Shown piece after piece: positions 36,569-44,685 of a stretch of 64,000 nucleotides of DNA (its first letter is position 1; every line of letters starts with the position of its first letter). Source of the DNA: Sphingobacteriia bacterium (GTDB lineage: Bacteria; Bacteroidota; Bacteroidia; Bacteroidales; UBA7960); NCBI GenBank assembly GCA_011390575.1, contig JAABSE010000008.1:1-64000 (forward strand), given 5' to 3'. The notes under the pieces were generated by a model. That model searched no databases. It was not told the DNA's origin and saw only the letters and a program-made list of their open reading frames with translations. Both the position numbers and the translations under genes were made by a program.

Positions 36569-37705
36569 TTAAGCTGCAGGTTGCTTTTGGGTATCTTTAA
36601 ATTTTACAGACAAAATTAACCAGGAATAACCTCCCAGGATCAGGATGGTGAACATTTGTGTAGCATGAGCTATATAGGCATAGGAAGTAGCCGATTCTGA
36701 AACAATGCCCAGCAGTTCTGTCATGGTAGTGATAACAATGAAATGGTAGGCTCCGATACCCCCTGGCACAGGTGCAACAATACCCAGGCTGCCCATAGCC
36801 AGAATGGTAAACCCTGCCGGCACACCCAGCATGGAAGTGCCGGGTAAGGCAAAAAATATAAAATACACCGTAAAGAAATAAAAGGTCCAGATAGCCACGG
36901 TGAGAAAAAAGAATAACAGCTTTTGCTGCATATCTCTCAGGGTAAGAACACCTTTCCAGAAACCGATGATTTGTCTTTTTATTTTTCCTGCCAACCCTGC
37001 TTTGTTGCTGTTGATTTGTCTCAGATACCGGAAAAGGAAAAATATCAGCCCCAGAGCTATCAGCCCGGAAAAAAAAAGGAGGAGTGAATTATCTCCAACC
37101 ATTTTCATCAGTGGCTCAACGATAAAGTAACTGAGAAACCCACTGAGGTAGTTGAATTGAAAAACGATGGTCATAAAGATGAGCACCAGCAGGGTTATCA
37201 TGTCAAATACACGCTCGGCTACTACCGTGCCGGCAATGGAATTGAAGGGGTGCTTTGAGTATTTTGCCAGGGTAACACATCGGGTTATCTCTCCCAGCCG
37301 CGGAACAGCAAGGTTGGCAAGATTGCCTGTGGACAGGGCATAAAAGGTAGTAGAGGTAGAGGGCGCTTTTCCCAAAGGATTGATAAGCATGTTCCAACGG
37401 ATGGCCCTCACAAGATGACTCAGAAAGCCACTGATGATGGCCAGCGCAATCCAAAAAAAGTTGGCTTGTTGCACTTCATCCCAGATCTTTTCAAGATCCT
37501 GATTGCGTGTAATGAGCCAAAGGATGAAAACCCCAAGGAATGTAAACAGAAAAACTTTTGCATATCTTTTTATTTGTACTTTCAATGCCGGATGCTTTTG
37601 GAATGATTGTTTCTGTTTCCTGGGTTCAAATGTTTCAGAGATTTCAGAGTTTGTTATTGTCGTCAGGGAACGCAATTTTCGGGGTAAAATCCTTTGCTTT
37701 TTCAA
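36569..37705 (-). CDS. Flippase-like integral membrane protein (LPG synthase TM / UPF0104 type)
   Basis: 378 residues. About 8 membrane helices after a basic 48-residue N-terminus. The lysylphosphatidylglycerol synthase TM-region family signature is present: [37 protein letters not shown] and [13 protein letters not shown]. The family includes lipid flippases and glycan-lipid associated proteins; no aminoacyl-transferase domain is fused. The chosen ATG overlaps the end of panD by 62 bp in another frame. A start inside that overlap (for example TTG at 37675) cannot be excluded, because no later ATG precedes the first helix. Confidence 0.85.
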   Translation of the reverse strand: MKKQRILPRKLRSLTTITNSEISETFEPRKQKQSFQKHPALKVQIKRYAKVFLFTFLGVFILWLITRNQDLEKIWDEVQQANFFWIALAIISGFLSHLVRAIRWNMLINPLGKAPSTSTTFYALSTGNLANLAVPRLGEITRCVTLAKYSKHPFNSIAGTVVAERVFDMITLLVLIFMTIVFQFNYLSGFLSYFIVEPLMKMVGDNSLLLFFSGLIALGLIFFLFRYLRQINSNKAGLAGKIKRQIIGFWKGVLTLRDMQQKLLFFFLTVAIWTFYFFTVYFIFFALPGTSMLGVPAGFTILAMGSLGIVAPVPGGIGAYHFIVITTMTELLGIVSESATSYAYIAHATQMFTILILGGYSWLILSVKFKDTQKQPAA

Positions 37706-37988
37706 ACTCCATCATTGCGTATGACATGATAATTACTACGTCTCCTTTTTGTGCTTTGCGGGCGGCAGGTCCGTTCAGACAAATCATACCGCTTCCCCGG
37801 GGACCTTTGATAACATAAGTTTCCAGGCGTTCACCATTGTTGATGTTTACAACATGAACTTTTTCGTTCTCAATAACGCCCACGGCATCCATCAAATCTT
37901 CGTCGATGGTAATACTGCCAATATAATGCAGATCGGCCTGTGTGATTACGGCACGATGGATTTTGGATTTTAGAACTTCAATAAACAT
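37644..37988 (-). CDS. panD: Aspartate 1-decarboxylase precursor
   Basis: 114 residues. Makes beta-alanine from aspartate for pantothenate/CoA. The self-cleavage site Gly24-Ser25 is in [10 protein letters not shown], which yields the pyruvoyl cofactor on the new chain. [20 protein letters not shown] and [11 protein letters not shown] are standard family segments. The gene lies about 100 bp downstream of panC on the same strand; both supply the same pathway. Its last 62 bp overlap the flippase gene. Confidence 0.97.
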   Translation of the reverse strand: MFIEVLKSKIHRAVITQADLHYIGSITIDEDLMDAVGVIENEKVHVVNINNGERLETYVIKGPRGSGMICLNGPAARKAQKGDVVIIMSYAMMEFEKAKDFTPKIAFPDDNNKL

Positions 37989-38090
37989 GGGGAATTTTAT
38001 GGCGTTTATTTTTTGATTTAACTGTTAAGCAAACAGATGATTACAGCGTTTTGTTGTGTAGTGTTTCTTTTCCTTGAACAGGGGGTAAAA

Positions 38091-38936
38091 TTACAAATTA
38101 AAAATCATATTATCAATGAGTCTTACTTGTCCCATGAAAACGGCAATGCAGGCAACAACAGGGCCATGAGGTTTATTCTCTCTAATGGGCGCCAGGGTTT
38201 CGGTATCAGATATTTCAAAATATTCAAGCTTCATTTCCGGGTTTTCATGGATGGTTTGGGTAACAAAGTCAATAACTGTTTGCACACTTTGAGTCAAATA
38301 AAGCTCTGAAGCTTTGATAAGCGTTTGGTATATCAGGGGTGCCACCCTTCGCTGGGCCGGGGTCAGCCGAACATTCCTGGAACTCATGGCCAGGCCATCT
38401 GTTTCTCTTACAATGGGGCAGGGTATAATGGCAATGTCAACAGATTCTATTTTCACAAGGGCTTTAATCACCGCCAGTTGCTGGTAATCCTTTTCCCCGA
38501 AATAGGCCTTATGCGGAATTACGATGTCAAAAAGCTTTTTTACTACGATAGCCACACCATTAAAGTGGCCTGCTCTGTAGCGACCTTCCATTACTTTGTC
38601 CAGCAATCCGAAGTCATAGGTATGGGTTACGGGTTCGGGATACATCTCTTCAACCTCAGGGTAAAAAATCACATTACACCCGATGGCCTCCAGCATTGCT
38701 GAATCTTTTCCGAAGGTTCTGGGGTATTTTTCCAGATCCCGTGAATTGTTGAACTGAATGGGGTTGACGAAAATACTGCAAACCACCAAATCATTTTCTG
38801 CCAATGCTTTTTCAACCAGCATTAAATGACCATTATGCAGGGCCCCCATGGTAGGGACAAATCCGATGCTTTTGCCGGCTTCTCGTGCAGTTACACTGTA
38901 ATCGTGCATCTGTTGTATGGTGCGGATAACTCTCAC
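38091..38936 (-). CDS. panC: Pantothenate synthetase
   Basis: 281 residues. Condenses pantoate and beta-alanine with ATP. The HIGH-like motif is in FVPTMGALHNGHLMLV, and SIFVNPIQFNN, YFGEKDYQQL, DGLAMSSRN and the KMSKS-like Ser-Ser-Arg-Asn segment are in place. Full length. First gene of the minus-strand panC-panD run and divergent from the GT5-like gene. TAAATTTG (38997-39004, minus) is a candidate -7 element. Confidence 0.97.
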   Translation of the reverse strand: MRVIRTIQQMHDYSVTAREAGKSIGFVPTMGALHNGHLMLVEKALAENDLVVCSIFVNPIQFNNSRDLEKYPRTFGKDSAMLEAIGCNVIFYPEVEEMYPEPVTHTYDFGLLDKVMEGRYRAGHFNGVAIVVKKLFDIVIPHKAYFGEKDYQQLAVIKALVKIESVDIAIIPCPIVRETDGLAMSSRNVRLTPAQRRVAPLIYQTLIKASELYLTQSVQTVIDFVTQTIHENPEMKLEYFEISDTETLAPIRENKPHGPVVACIAVFMGQVRLIDNMIFNL

Positions 38937-38996
38937 GTGCAGGTTAATTTATACATACTGTCAAAAACCCCGGTCATTTGTGTTAATTTCTCTTCA

Positions 38997-39004
38997 CAAA
39001 TTTA
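38997..39004 (-). promoter_or_regulatory. Candidate -7 element for panC (TAAATTTG)
   Basis: Exact TAnnTTTG on the minus strand, about 60 nt upstream of the panC ATG. No -33 TTG seen at the usual spacing. Confidence 0.35.
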
Positions 39005-39134
39005 GAAGTAGTGTTGCTTTTCGTGGCCTTGCCCCCGGATAAAAGGCTAAAGCATAAACATAACTATTTATACCTGAATGGCTTAATATAACTCTCCTTA
39101 GGTTTTGAATAAGCCGGCAAAGCTAAGGGAATAA

Positions 39135-39166
39135 TTTGAGAAATAGCAAAAAAAAGCGTAACTTTG
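39135..39166 (+). promoter_or_regulatory. Promoter of the GT5-like gene
   Basis: TTTG (39135-39138), 20 bp, TAACTTTG (39159-39166). Both elements match the Bacteroidota consensus with ideal spacing, 36 nt before the ATG at 39202. This is one of the cleanest promoters in the window. Confidence 0.65.
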
Positions 39167-39201
39167 CATAATAATTTTACTAACAGTCAATTAAAGCATT
39201 T

Positions 39202-40029
39202 ATGGAAAAACCCAAAGTTCTTTTCGTTCAGCAGGAAATCACCCCATATTTGAAGGAAACCCACAAAGGCCTTATTGGAAGGCAACTACCACAAGGAATT
39301 CAGGAAAGGGGAAAAGAAATCAGGACTTTCATGCCACGCTTCGGCAATATCAACGAAAGAAGAAACCAGCTGCATGAAGTAATCCGACTCTCAGGGATGA
39401 ACCTGGTAATCAACGATACCGACCACCCACTCATTATCAAAGTAGCGTCCATTCAATCTGCAAGAATGCAGATTTACTTCATCGATAACGATGACTTCTT
39501 CAAGCGCAAATTTACAGTGCTGGACAAAGCCGGTAAAATGTTTGCCGACAATGACGAAAGAGCCATCTTCTATACCCGTGGTGTAATTGAAACTGTCAAA
39601 AAGCTTAGCTGGTCTCCTAATGTGGTTCATTGCAATGGCTGGTTTACTGCGCTAATGCCTGTGTATGTTAAAATTGCCCTGAAAGATTCAGGAATGTTTT
39701 CCGACACCAAGGTTGTTTATTCTATTTACGATGATGATTTTGAAGGAAATCTTAATGCCAGTATCTCTCAGAAATTCAAAACACAAGGTGTTGGCGAAGA
39801 GTTTACTCCCAAATTGAAAGACCCATCGTTTGTTAACCTCAGCAAAACAGCTATGGATTACTCTGATGGCATTATTATCGGCAGTGAAAATATCAATCCA
39901 GAGCTGGAAGCTTATGCCCGGGAATCAGGTAAGCCTGTTCTTGATTATCAAAAGCCTGAAAACTACATGGATGCTTACAATGAGTTCTATGACGAAATTA
40001 TTGTTAATGAATCTGTGCTCACGCAATAA
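39202..40029 (+). CDS. Half-length glycogen/starch synthase-like protein (GT5 N-terminal domain only)
   Basis: 275 residues. Matches the N-terminal acceptor domain of glycogen synthase: KVLFVQQEITPYLKE, GIQERGKEIRTFMPRFG, DDFFKRKF, DNDERAIFYTRGVIETV and VVHCNGWFTALMPVYVK are recognisable counterparts of GlgA segments. The C-terminal donor-binding domain of the GT-B fold (about 200 residues) is missing, and the protein ends soon after the linker. The GlgA Lys-x-Gly-Gly loop near the start is also absent (KETHKGLIG). Half-length forms next to panC and DUF4270 genes are known in Bacteroidota. It is unlikely to be a glycogen synthase on its own; actual function unknown. Confidence 0.82.
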   Translation: MEKPKVLFVQQEITPYLKETHKGLIGRQLPQGIQERGKEIRTFMPRFGNINERRNQLHEVIRLSGMNLVINDTDHPLIIKVASIQSARMQIYFIDNDDFFKRKFTVLDKAGKMFADNDERAIFYTRGVIETVKKLSWSPNVVHCNGWFTALMPVYVKIALKDSGMFSDTKVVYSIYDDDFEGNLNASISQKFKTQGVGEEFTPKLKDPSFVNLSKTAMDYSDGIIIGSENINPELEAYARESGKPVLDYQKPENYMDAYNEFYDEIIVNESVLTQ

Positions 40030-40038
40030 TTTTTACCA

Positions 40039-40046
40039 TACCTTTG
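40039..40046 (+). promoter_or_regulatory. Candidate -7 element for the DUF4270 gene (TACCTTTG)
   Basis: Exact TAnnTTTG, 10 bp after the GT5-like stop and 20 nt before the ATG at 40066. The -33 element is not evident. Confidence 0.4.
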
Positions 40047-40065
40047 CGTTCTGCTTACGTAAAAG

Positions 40066-41490
40066 ATGATAAAAATAATTAACTCCAAATCAAATATTGC
40101 TTTGAAAAAAATCATTAATCCCCGGTATTACCGGGGTTTTTTCCGTTTAAAGTCGTTCATTGTTATTACAGGAATCCTGGTTTTCAGCCTCTCCTTTTTT
40201 GCCTGCAATGAAATGGATGAAATTGGTCTCGACCTGATAGATAATCCTCTGCAATCCAGCTCGACTGATACCATTACCCTGATTGCATATACCCAGATGG
40301 AGGATTCATTGATAACCAACAGAAATGATCTCAGCCTGCTTGGCTTTATCAATGACCCCGTTTTCGGAAAGACAGGTGCCGGTATATACACCGAAGCACT
40401 GCCCAGAAAACTTCCCCCAACTTTTGCCGAAATCCATCCCGACTCTCTCAGGATTGACTCGGTGATAATGAGCATGGTTTACGTTGGCTATTTCGGGGAC
40501 ACCACTCAAACCCATCACGTGAGGGTTTTTGAACTGGATGAAGTAATCCCTTCCGATAGCACTATCTATTCCAACAGGCAACTTGAAACCAGGGAAGAAA
40601 TCATGGTTTACAATGCTGAGTTTTTACCGTTCCCCACTGACTCTGTTTTTCTGGGTATTGACAATGAGCCTTCCAAACCACAGTTGCGCATAAGACTCGA
40701 TAATGAGCTGGGCAGAAGATTTATTGAAGATCAGGACACACTCGGCGAAATGTCTATCAATGAGGATTTCAGAACATATTTTAAAGGGTTTTATTTATCC
40801 ATTGAGGAGCTTGCTCAACCCGGCTCCATGCTCTTCTTTAACCTCAGAGACAGCCTCTCTAAATTCACCATTTATTATGGCACCCAGGGAGTAGAGGATC
40901 AATATACCCTGAATTTTTTTATGAGTGATCCTGTGGCCAGACGATACAACCACTATGAAGATTTTGATCACCAGTTTGTGGACCCAAACATTGAAACCCA
41001 AATATTTAACACTGATACGTTAATGGGAGACAGTCTGTTGTTTGTGCAGTCCATGTCAAACTTCAGGGTTAAAATTCAGCTGCCATATATGCAGAACTTT
41101 TTGGAAGAAACCCAGGGAGATATCGCTATTAACTCAGCCAGGCTCATTATCCCTGTGGAGGATGACTACCTGCAGGATACCCTTGAGTTGGCGCGTAACC
41201 TGCTGCTCTTTCGGGAAGATCCATTGCAACCCGGGAACATAATCAGTCTGGACGATCAATTTGTAGCTCCAGGATATTTTGGAGGACAGTTAGATACTTT
41301 AAAAAGAGAGTATTCTTTCAATATTACCCGGCATCTGCAGGGAGTAATTGATGATGCCAATATGAATACACCCCTTTACCTCAGGGTAAGCGGGGCGGCA
41401 CAAAACGCCGGAAGAGTAGTTTTAAACGGACCGGGAAGGGAACAACCGATGCGACTGGAAATCAGGTATACCCAACCCAATACGAATTAA
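40066..41490 (+). CDS. DUF4270 family lipoprotein
   Basis: 474 residues. A lipoprotein signal ends at LSFFAC (Cys near residue 47), followed by NEMDEIGLDLI and the DUF4270 pattern (DTITLIAYTQMEDSLIT, LLGFINDPVFGKTGAGIYTE, SARLIIPVED). The family is confined to Bacteroidota and its function is unknown; the protein should be envelope-anchored and mostly beta. The start is uncertain: ATG 40066 or TTG 40102 both lie before a terminator-like hairpin at 40120-40142 that falls inside the frame. glmS follows after 11 bp, an order I associate with Bacteroidota. Confidence 0.85.
   Translation: MIKIINSKSNIALKKIINPRYYRGFFRLKSFIVITGILVFSLSFFACNEMDEIGLDLIDNPLQSSSTDTITLIAYTQMEDSLITNRNDLSLLGFINDPVFGKTGAGIYTEALPRKLPPTFAEIHPDSLRIDSVIMSMVYVGYFGDTTQTHHVRVFELDEVIPSDSTIYSNRQLETREEIMVYNAEFLPFPTDSVFLGIDNEPSKPQLRIRLDNELGRRFIEDQDTLGEMSINEDFRTYFKGFYLSIEELAQPGSMLFFNLRDSLSKFTIYYGTQGVEDQYTLNFFMSDPVARRYNHYEDFDHQFVDPNIETQIFNTDTLMGDSLLFVQSMSNFRVKIQLPYMQNFLEETQGDIAINSARLIIPVEDDYLQDTLELARNLLLFREDPLQPGNIISLDDQFVAPGYFGGQLDTLKREYSFNITRHLQGVIDDANMNTPLYLRVSGAAQNAGRVVLNGPGREQPMRLEIRYTQPNTN
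40120..40142 (+). terminator. Terminator-like hairpin inside the 5' end of the DUF4270 frame
   Basis: CCCCGG (40120-40125) pairs with CCGGGG (40131-40136) across TATTA, followed by six T. It would end transcripts of the GT5-like gene, or act as an attenuator for the DUF4270-glmS transcript. Confidence 0.7.
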
Positions 41491-41501
41491 TACCACAGAA
41501 T

Positions 41502-43340
41502 ATGTGCGGAATAGTAGGATATATTGGGCCCAAAGATGCATACCCCATTCTTATCAAGGGTCTGAAAAGGTTGGAGTACCGCGGATACGACAGTGCAGGT
41601 ATTGCGCTTTTGAATCAGGACCTCAAGGTTTTTAAAAGCCATGGGAAAGTGACAGATCTGGAAAGAACCTTACACAATGCAGATCTTTCAGGCACCATAG
41701 GGATTGCCCATACACGCTGGGCAACACACGGTGAACCCAATGATGTAAATGCCCACCCTCACTACAGCGAATCCCAAAACCTGGCCATCATCCATAATGG
41801 AATCATTGAAAATTATGGTAGCCTCAGGGAAGAATTGAGCAATAGAAATCACCACTTCAGCAGTGAAACGGACACAGAAGTTCTGATTCACCTTATTGAA
41901 GACATTCAGCAAAATGAAGGGGTTGATTTACTGGAAGCCGTTAGAATATCGCTTAACCAGGTTATTGGCGCTTATGCAATTGTTGTTATTGACAAAAGCC
42001 AGCCCGATATGCTCATTGCTGCCAAAAAAGGAAGTCCCCTCGTTATTGGCATTGGTGAGGATGAGTTTTTTATTGCTTCGGATGCAACACCTATCATTGA
42101 GTATACCAAGAATGTGGTTTATCTTGATGATGAAGAGGTGGCAACGGTTAGCAGATCAGGTGAGCTGAAAATAAAAACCATTCGCAACAAGGAAAAACAT
42201 CCCTATATCCAGAAGCTGGAAATGCAGCTTTCTGCAATCGAAAAAGGTGGGTTTCCCCACTTCATGCTCAAGGAAATTTATGAGCAACCCCGCTCCATCA
42301 AAGATTCTATGCGCGGAAGGCTCAATGCAGAAAAAGGGATAGTTACCCTGGGTGGGATTATTGATTACGAACAAAAATTCATCAATGCCCGGCGCATTAT
42401 TATTGTAGCATGCGGTACATCATGGCATGCAGGCCTGGTAGGCGAATACATGCTTGAAGACTTTGCACGTATACCGGTTGAGGTGGAATATGCATCAGAA
42501 TTCCGCTATCGAAATCCGGTAATTTATGAAGATGATATTGTGATTGCCATCAGCCAGTCGGGTGAAACAGCCGACACCCTTGCCGCCATCGAGATGGCCA
42601 AATCAAGAGGGGCAACCATTATCGGGATTTGCAATGTGGTAGGTTCTTCCATTGCCCGCGCCACACATGCCGGATCCTACACCCATGCAGGGCCTGAGAT
42701 CGGCGTTGCTTCCACCAAAGCATTTACTGCACAGGTTACCATCCTGGGATTGCTTGCATTATCCATCGGCAATAAAAAAGGGTCAATTCCCAAAAACCGG
42801 TATTACCAATTGCTGGCTGAAATGGAATCATTGCCCGGTAAAGTAGAGCAGGCCCTGAAAGTAAACCAGCAAATCCTCGATATTTCCAAGACCTTTAAGT
42901 TTGCTCAAAACTTTCTCTACCTGGGTCGGGGCTACAACTTCCCCCTGGCATTGGAAGGTGCTCTCAAACTGAAAGAAATTTCTTACATTCATGCCGAAGG
43001 GTATCCTGCAGCAGAAATGAAACACGGACCCATCGCGCTTATAGATGCCAACATGCCCGTGGTGATTATCGCTACCCGAAAGGGCTCTTACGACAAGGTA
43101 ATCAGTAACATCCAGGAGGTGAAAGCCCGCAAAGGATCTATCGTGGCCATCGTTACAGAAGGCGATTCGGTGGTGAGCAAAATGGCAGACTATGTAATTG
43201 AAATTCCTGACACTGATGAGGCTTTCGTACCTATCGTGGCCAGTATTCCCCTACAGCTTTTGTCATACCATATTGCGGTTATGAGAGGCTGCAACGTGGA
43301 TCAGCCCCGTAACCTGGCAAAGTCTGTTACCGTGGAGTAA
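41502..43340 (+). CDS. glmS: Glutamine--fructose-6-phosphate aminotransferase (isomerizing)
   Basis: 612 residues. Makes glucosamine-6-phosphate for peptidoglycan and LPS. The N-terminal glutaminase domain begins MCGIVGYIG, with Cys2 as the nucleophile; HTRWATHGEPNDVNAHPH and GIIENYGSLRE complete that site. Two SIS sugar-isomerase domains follow (about 290-430 and 460-590; CGTSWHAGL, AISQSGETADTLAA, YLGRGYNFPLALEGALKLKE is the second-domain core). The end DQPRNLAKSVTVE is the family's conserved C-terminus. No glmS riboswitch is present: the gap to the preceding gene is only 11 bp. Confidence 0.98.
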   Translation: MCGIVGYIGPKDAYPILIKGLKRLEYRGYDSAGIALLNQDLKVFKSHGKVTDLERTLHNADLSGTIGIAHTRWATHGEPNDVNAHPHYSESQNLAIIHNGIIENYGSLREELSNRNHHFSSETDTEVLIHLIEDIQQNEGVDLLEAVRISLNQVIGAYAIVVIDKSQPDMLIAAKKGSPLVIGIGEDEFFIASDATPIIEYTKNVVYLDDEEVATVSRSGELKIKTIRNKEKHPYIQKLEMQLSAIEKGGFPHFMLKEIYEQPRSIKDSMRGRLNAEKGIVTLGGIIDYEQKFINARRIIIVACGTSWHAGLVGEYMLEDFARIPVEVEYASEFRYRNPVIYEDDIVIAISQSGETADTLAAIEMAKSRGATIIGICNVVGSSIARATHAGSYTHAGPEIGVASTKAFTAQVTILGLLALSIGNKKGSIPKNRYYQLLAEMESLPGKVEQALKVNQQILDISKTFKFAQNFLYLGRGYNFPLALEGALKLKEISYIHAEGYPAAEMKHGPIALIDANMPVVIIATRKGSYDKVISNIQEVKARKGSIVAIVTEGDSVVSKMADYVIEIPDTDEAFVPIVASIPLQLLSYHIAVMRGCNVDQPRNLAKSVTVE

Positions 43341-43360
43341 AGAACTTTATAAAACTTTTA

Positions 43361-43386
43361 AACCCGCTATTGTGCGGGTTTTTTTA
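43361..43386 (+). terminator. Intrinsic terminator after glmS
   Basis: AACCCGC (43361-43367) pairs with GCGGGTT (43374-43380) around TATTGT, followed by a T run. Confidence 0.85.
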
Positions 43387-43520
43387 TGCCCTTTTCTGGG
43401 TGTGTGGGCAGCTTTTCAAATTATTGTTATTGATTCACAACACCCTTCAAGTTCCTCCAAATAATGCGTTCTGTGTTATTTTCACCTCGTTCCGTATTAG
43501 GTATAACTCATTTAAAATAA

Positions 43521-43528
43521 TAACTTTG
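43521..43528 (+). promoter_or_regulatory. Candidate -7 element for the PfkB kinase (TAACTTTG)
   Basis: Exact TAnnTTTG, 31 nt before the ATG at 43559, identical to the -7 of the GT5-like gene. The -33 side is weak. Confidence 0.5.
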
Positions 43529-43558
43529 CTCCTTCGAAAAATCAATCTTAAAAAAATC

Positions 43559-44473
43559 ATGAGTTTATTAGTAATAGGAACTGTTGCGTTCGACGAAGTG
43601 GAAACACCCTACGGGAAGTCGGGCAAAATTTTAGGAGGCGCCGGAACATATATTGGCCTGGCTGCCAGTCATCTTGTTGATGATATCCGAATCGTATCTG
43701 TTGTGGGAGGTGATTTCCCGCAGGAGCATCTCGATTTGATGAAAAAACATAATATTGATACAGATGGAATTAAGGTAATCCCCGAGGGAAAAACTTTTTT
43801 CTGGTCCGGCAAGTATCACGAAAACATGAATATTCGCGATACACTGGTTACCGATTTAAATGTTCTGGCCGATTTCGACCCTGTATTACCTGAGGCCTAT
43901 AAAACCAGTGAGTACCTCATGCTGGGAAATCTTACGCCCTCTATACAAAAACGGGTGATTGAGCAGATGACAACCCGTCCGAAGCTTATTTGTATGGACA
44001 CCATGAATTTCTGGATGGATATTGCCCTGGATGATTTACTTGAGGTGATTACCATGGTTGATGTGCTCACCATCAATGATGAAGAGGCCAGGCAACTCTC
44101 CGGCGAATACTCGCTGGTAAAAGCTGCCAGAAAAGTACTTACCATGGGACCAAAGTTCCTGATTGTAAAAAAAGGAGAACACGGAGCCTTGCTGTTTTAC
44201 GAAGACAAAATCTTTTTGGCTTCTGCCATGCCTCTGGAAGATGTTTTTGATCCAACAGGTGCAGGTGATACTTTTGCCGGCGGATTTATGGGATGGATTG
44301 CCAAAACCGGCGATGTTAGTTTCCAGAACCTTAAGCGTGCGGTGATTTATGGTTCTGCCATGGCCAGCTTTACGGTTGAAAAATTCGGCACAGAAAAACT
44401 CACCCAGGTTAGCCCCGAAGACATTCAACAACGGCTGGATGAATTTGTACAACTTGTAGAATATAAATTTTAA
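43559..44473 (+). CDS. PfkB family carbohydrate/nucleoside kinase
   Basis: 304 residues from MSLLVIGTVAFDEVETPYGK. A further 63 codons are open upstream but run through the glmS terminator, so they are not coding. The ribokinase fold shows the glycine-rich KILGGAGTYIGLAAS near the N-terminus, LTINDEEARQLSG, LIVKKGEHGALLF and the C-terminal signature DPTGAGDTFAGGFMG, whose GAGD Asp is the catalytic base. The substrate could be a sugar or nucleoside; it is not decided by sequence. Transcribed alone from a TAACTTTG promoter. Confidence 0.93.
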   Translation: MSLLVIGTVAFDEVETPYGKSGKILGGAGTYIGLAASHLVDDIRIVSVVGGDFPQEHLDLMKKHNIDTDGIKVIPEGKTFFWSGKYHENMNIRDTLVTDLNVLADFDPVLPEAYKTSEYLMLGNLTPSIQKRVIEQMTTRPKLICMDTMNFWMDIALDDLLEVITMVDVLTINDEEARQLSGEYSLVKAARKVLTMGPKFLIVKKGEHGALLFYEDKIFLASAMPLEDVFDPTGAGDTFAGGFMGWIAKTGDVSFQNLKRAVIYGSAMASFTVEKFGTEKLTQVSPEDIQQRLDEFVQLVEYKF

Positions 44474-44505
44474 GTTGTTTTTTTCGGTACATTGTAGTTT
44501 TTTCA

Positions 44506-44685
44506 TATCTTTAGCCACTTTTTTTGAGGGGGCTGCCTGTAGCAGAAATGAAACAATCCACTGGTTGTGAAAACAAAGGATATCCTTTCCAGTAGAGCAG
44601 CCTGAAAAAACGCTGAACAGGGATTTATTTAAAACATTATAATTACCTGAATTGATAGTACCAGTTCATAAAAAACTAATTCAAA
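44506..44685 (+). promoter_or_regulatory. Structured 5' leader of the EF-G paralogue gene
   Basis: TATCTTTA (44506-44513) is a near -7 motif, leaving a leader of about 165 nt. The leader has nested pairing: GGCTGC (44531-44536) with GCAGCC (44597-44602), ACTGG (44560-44564) with CCAGT (44589-44593), and the palindrome AAAGGATATCCTTT (44575-44588). Other genes here have leaders of 30-60 nt, so this length and structure suggest post-transcriptional control. Confidence 0.4.

Noticed and set aside
41491-41501. glmS riboswitch/ribozyme before glmS
   Set aside because: Only 11 bp separate the DUF4270 stop from glmS, too short for the ribozyme.
43370-43558. N-terminal extension of the PfkB kinase
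   Set aside because: It reads through the glmS terminator and the PfkB promoter; the family N-terminus starts at 43559.
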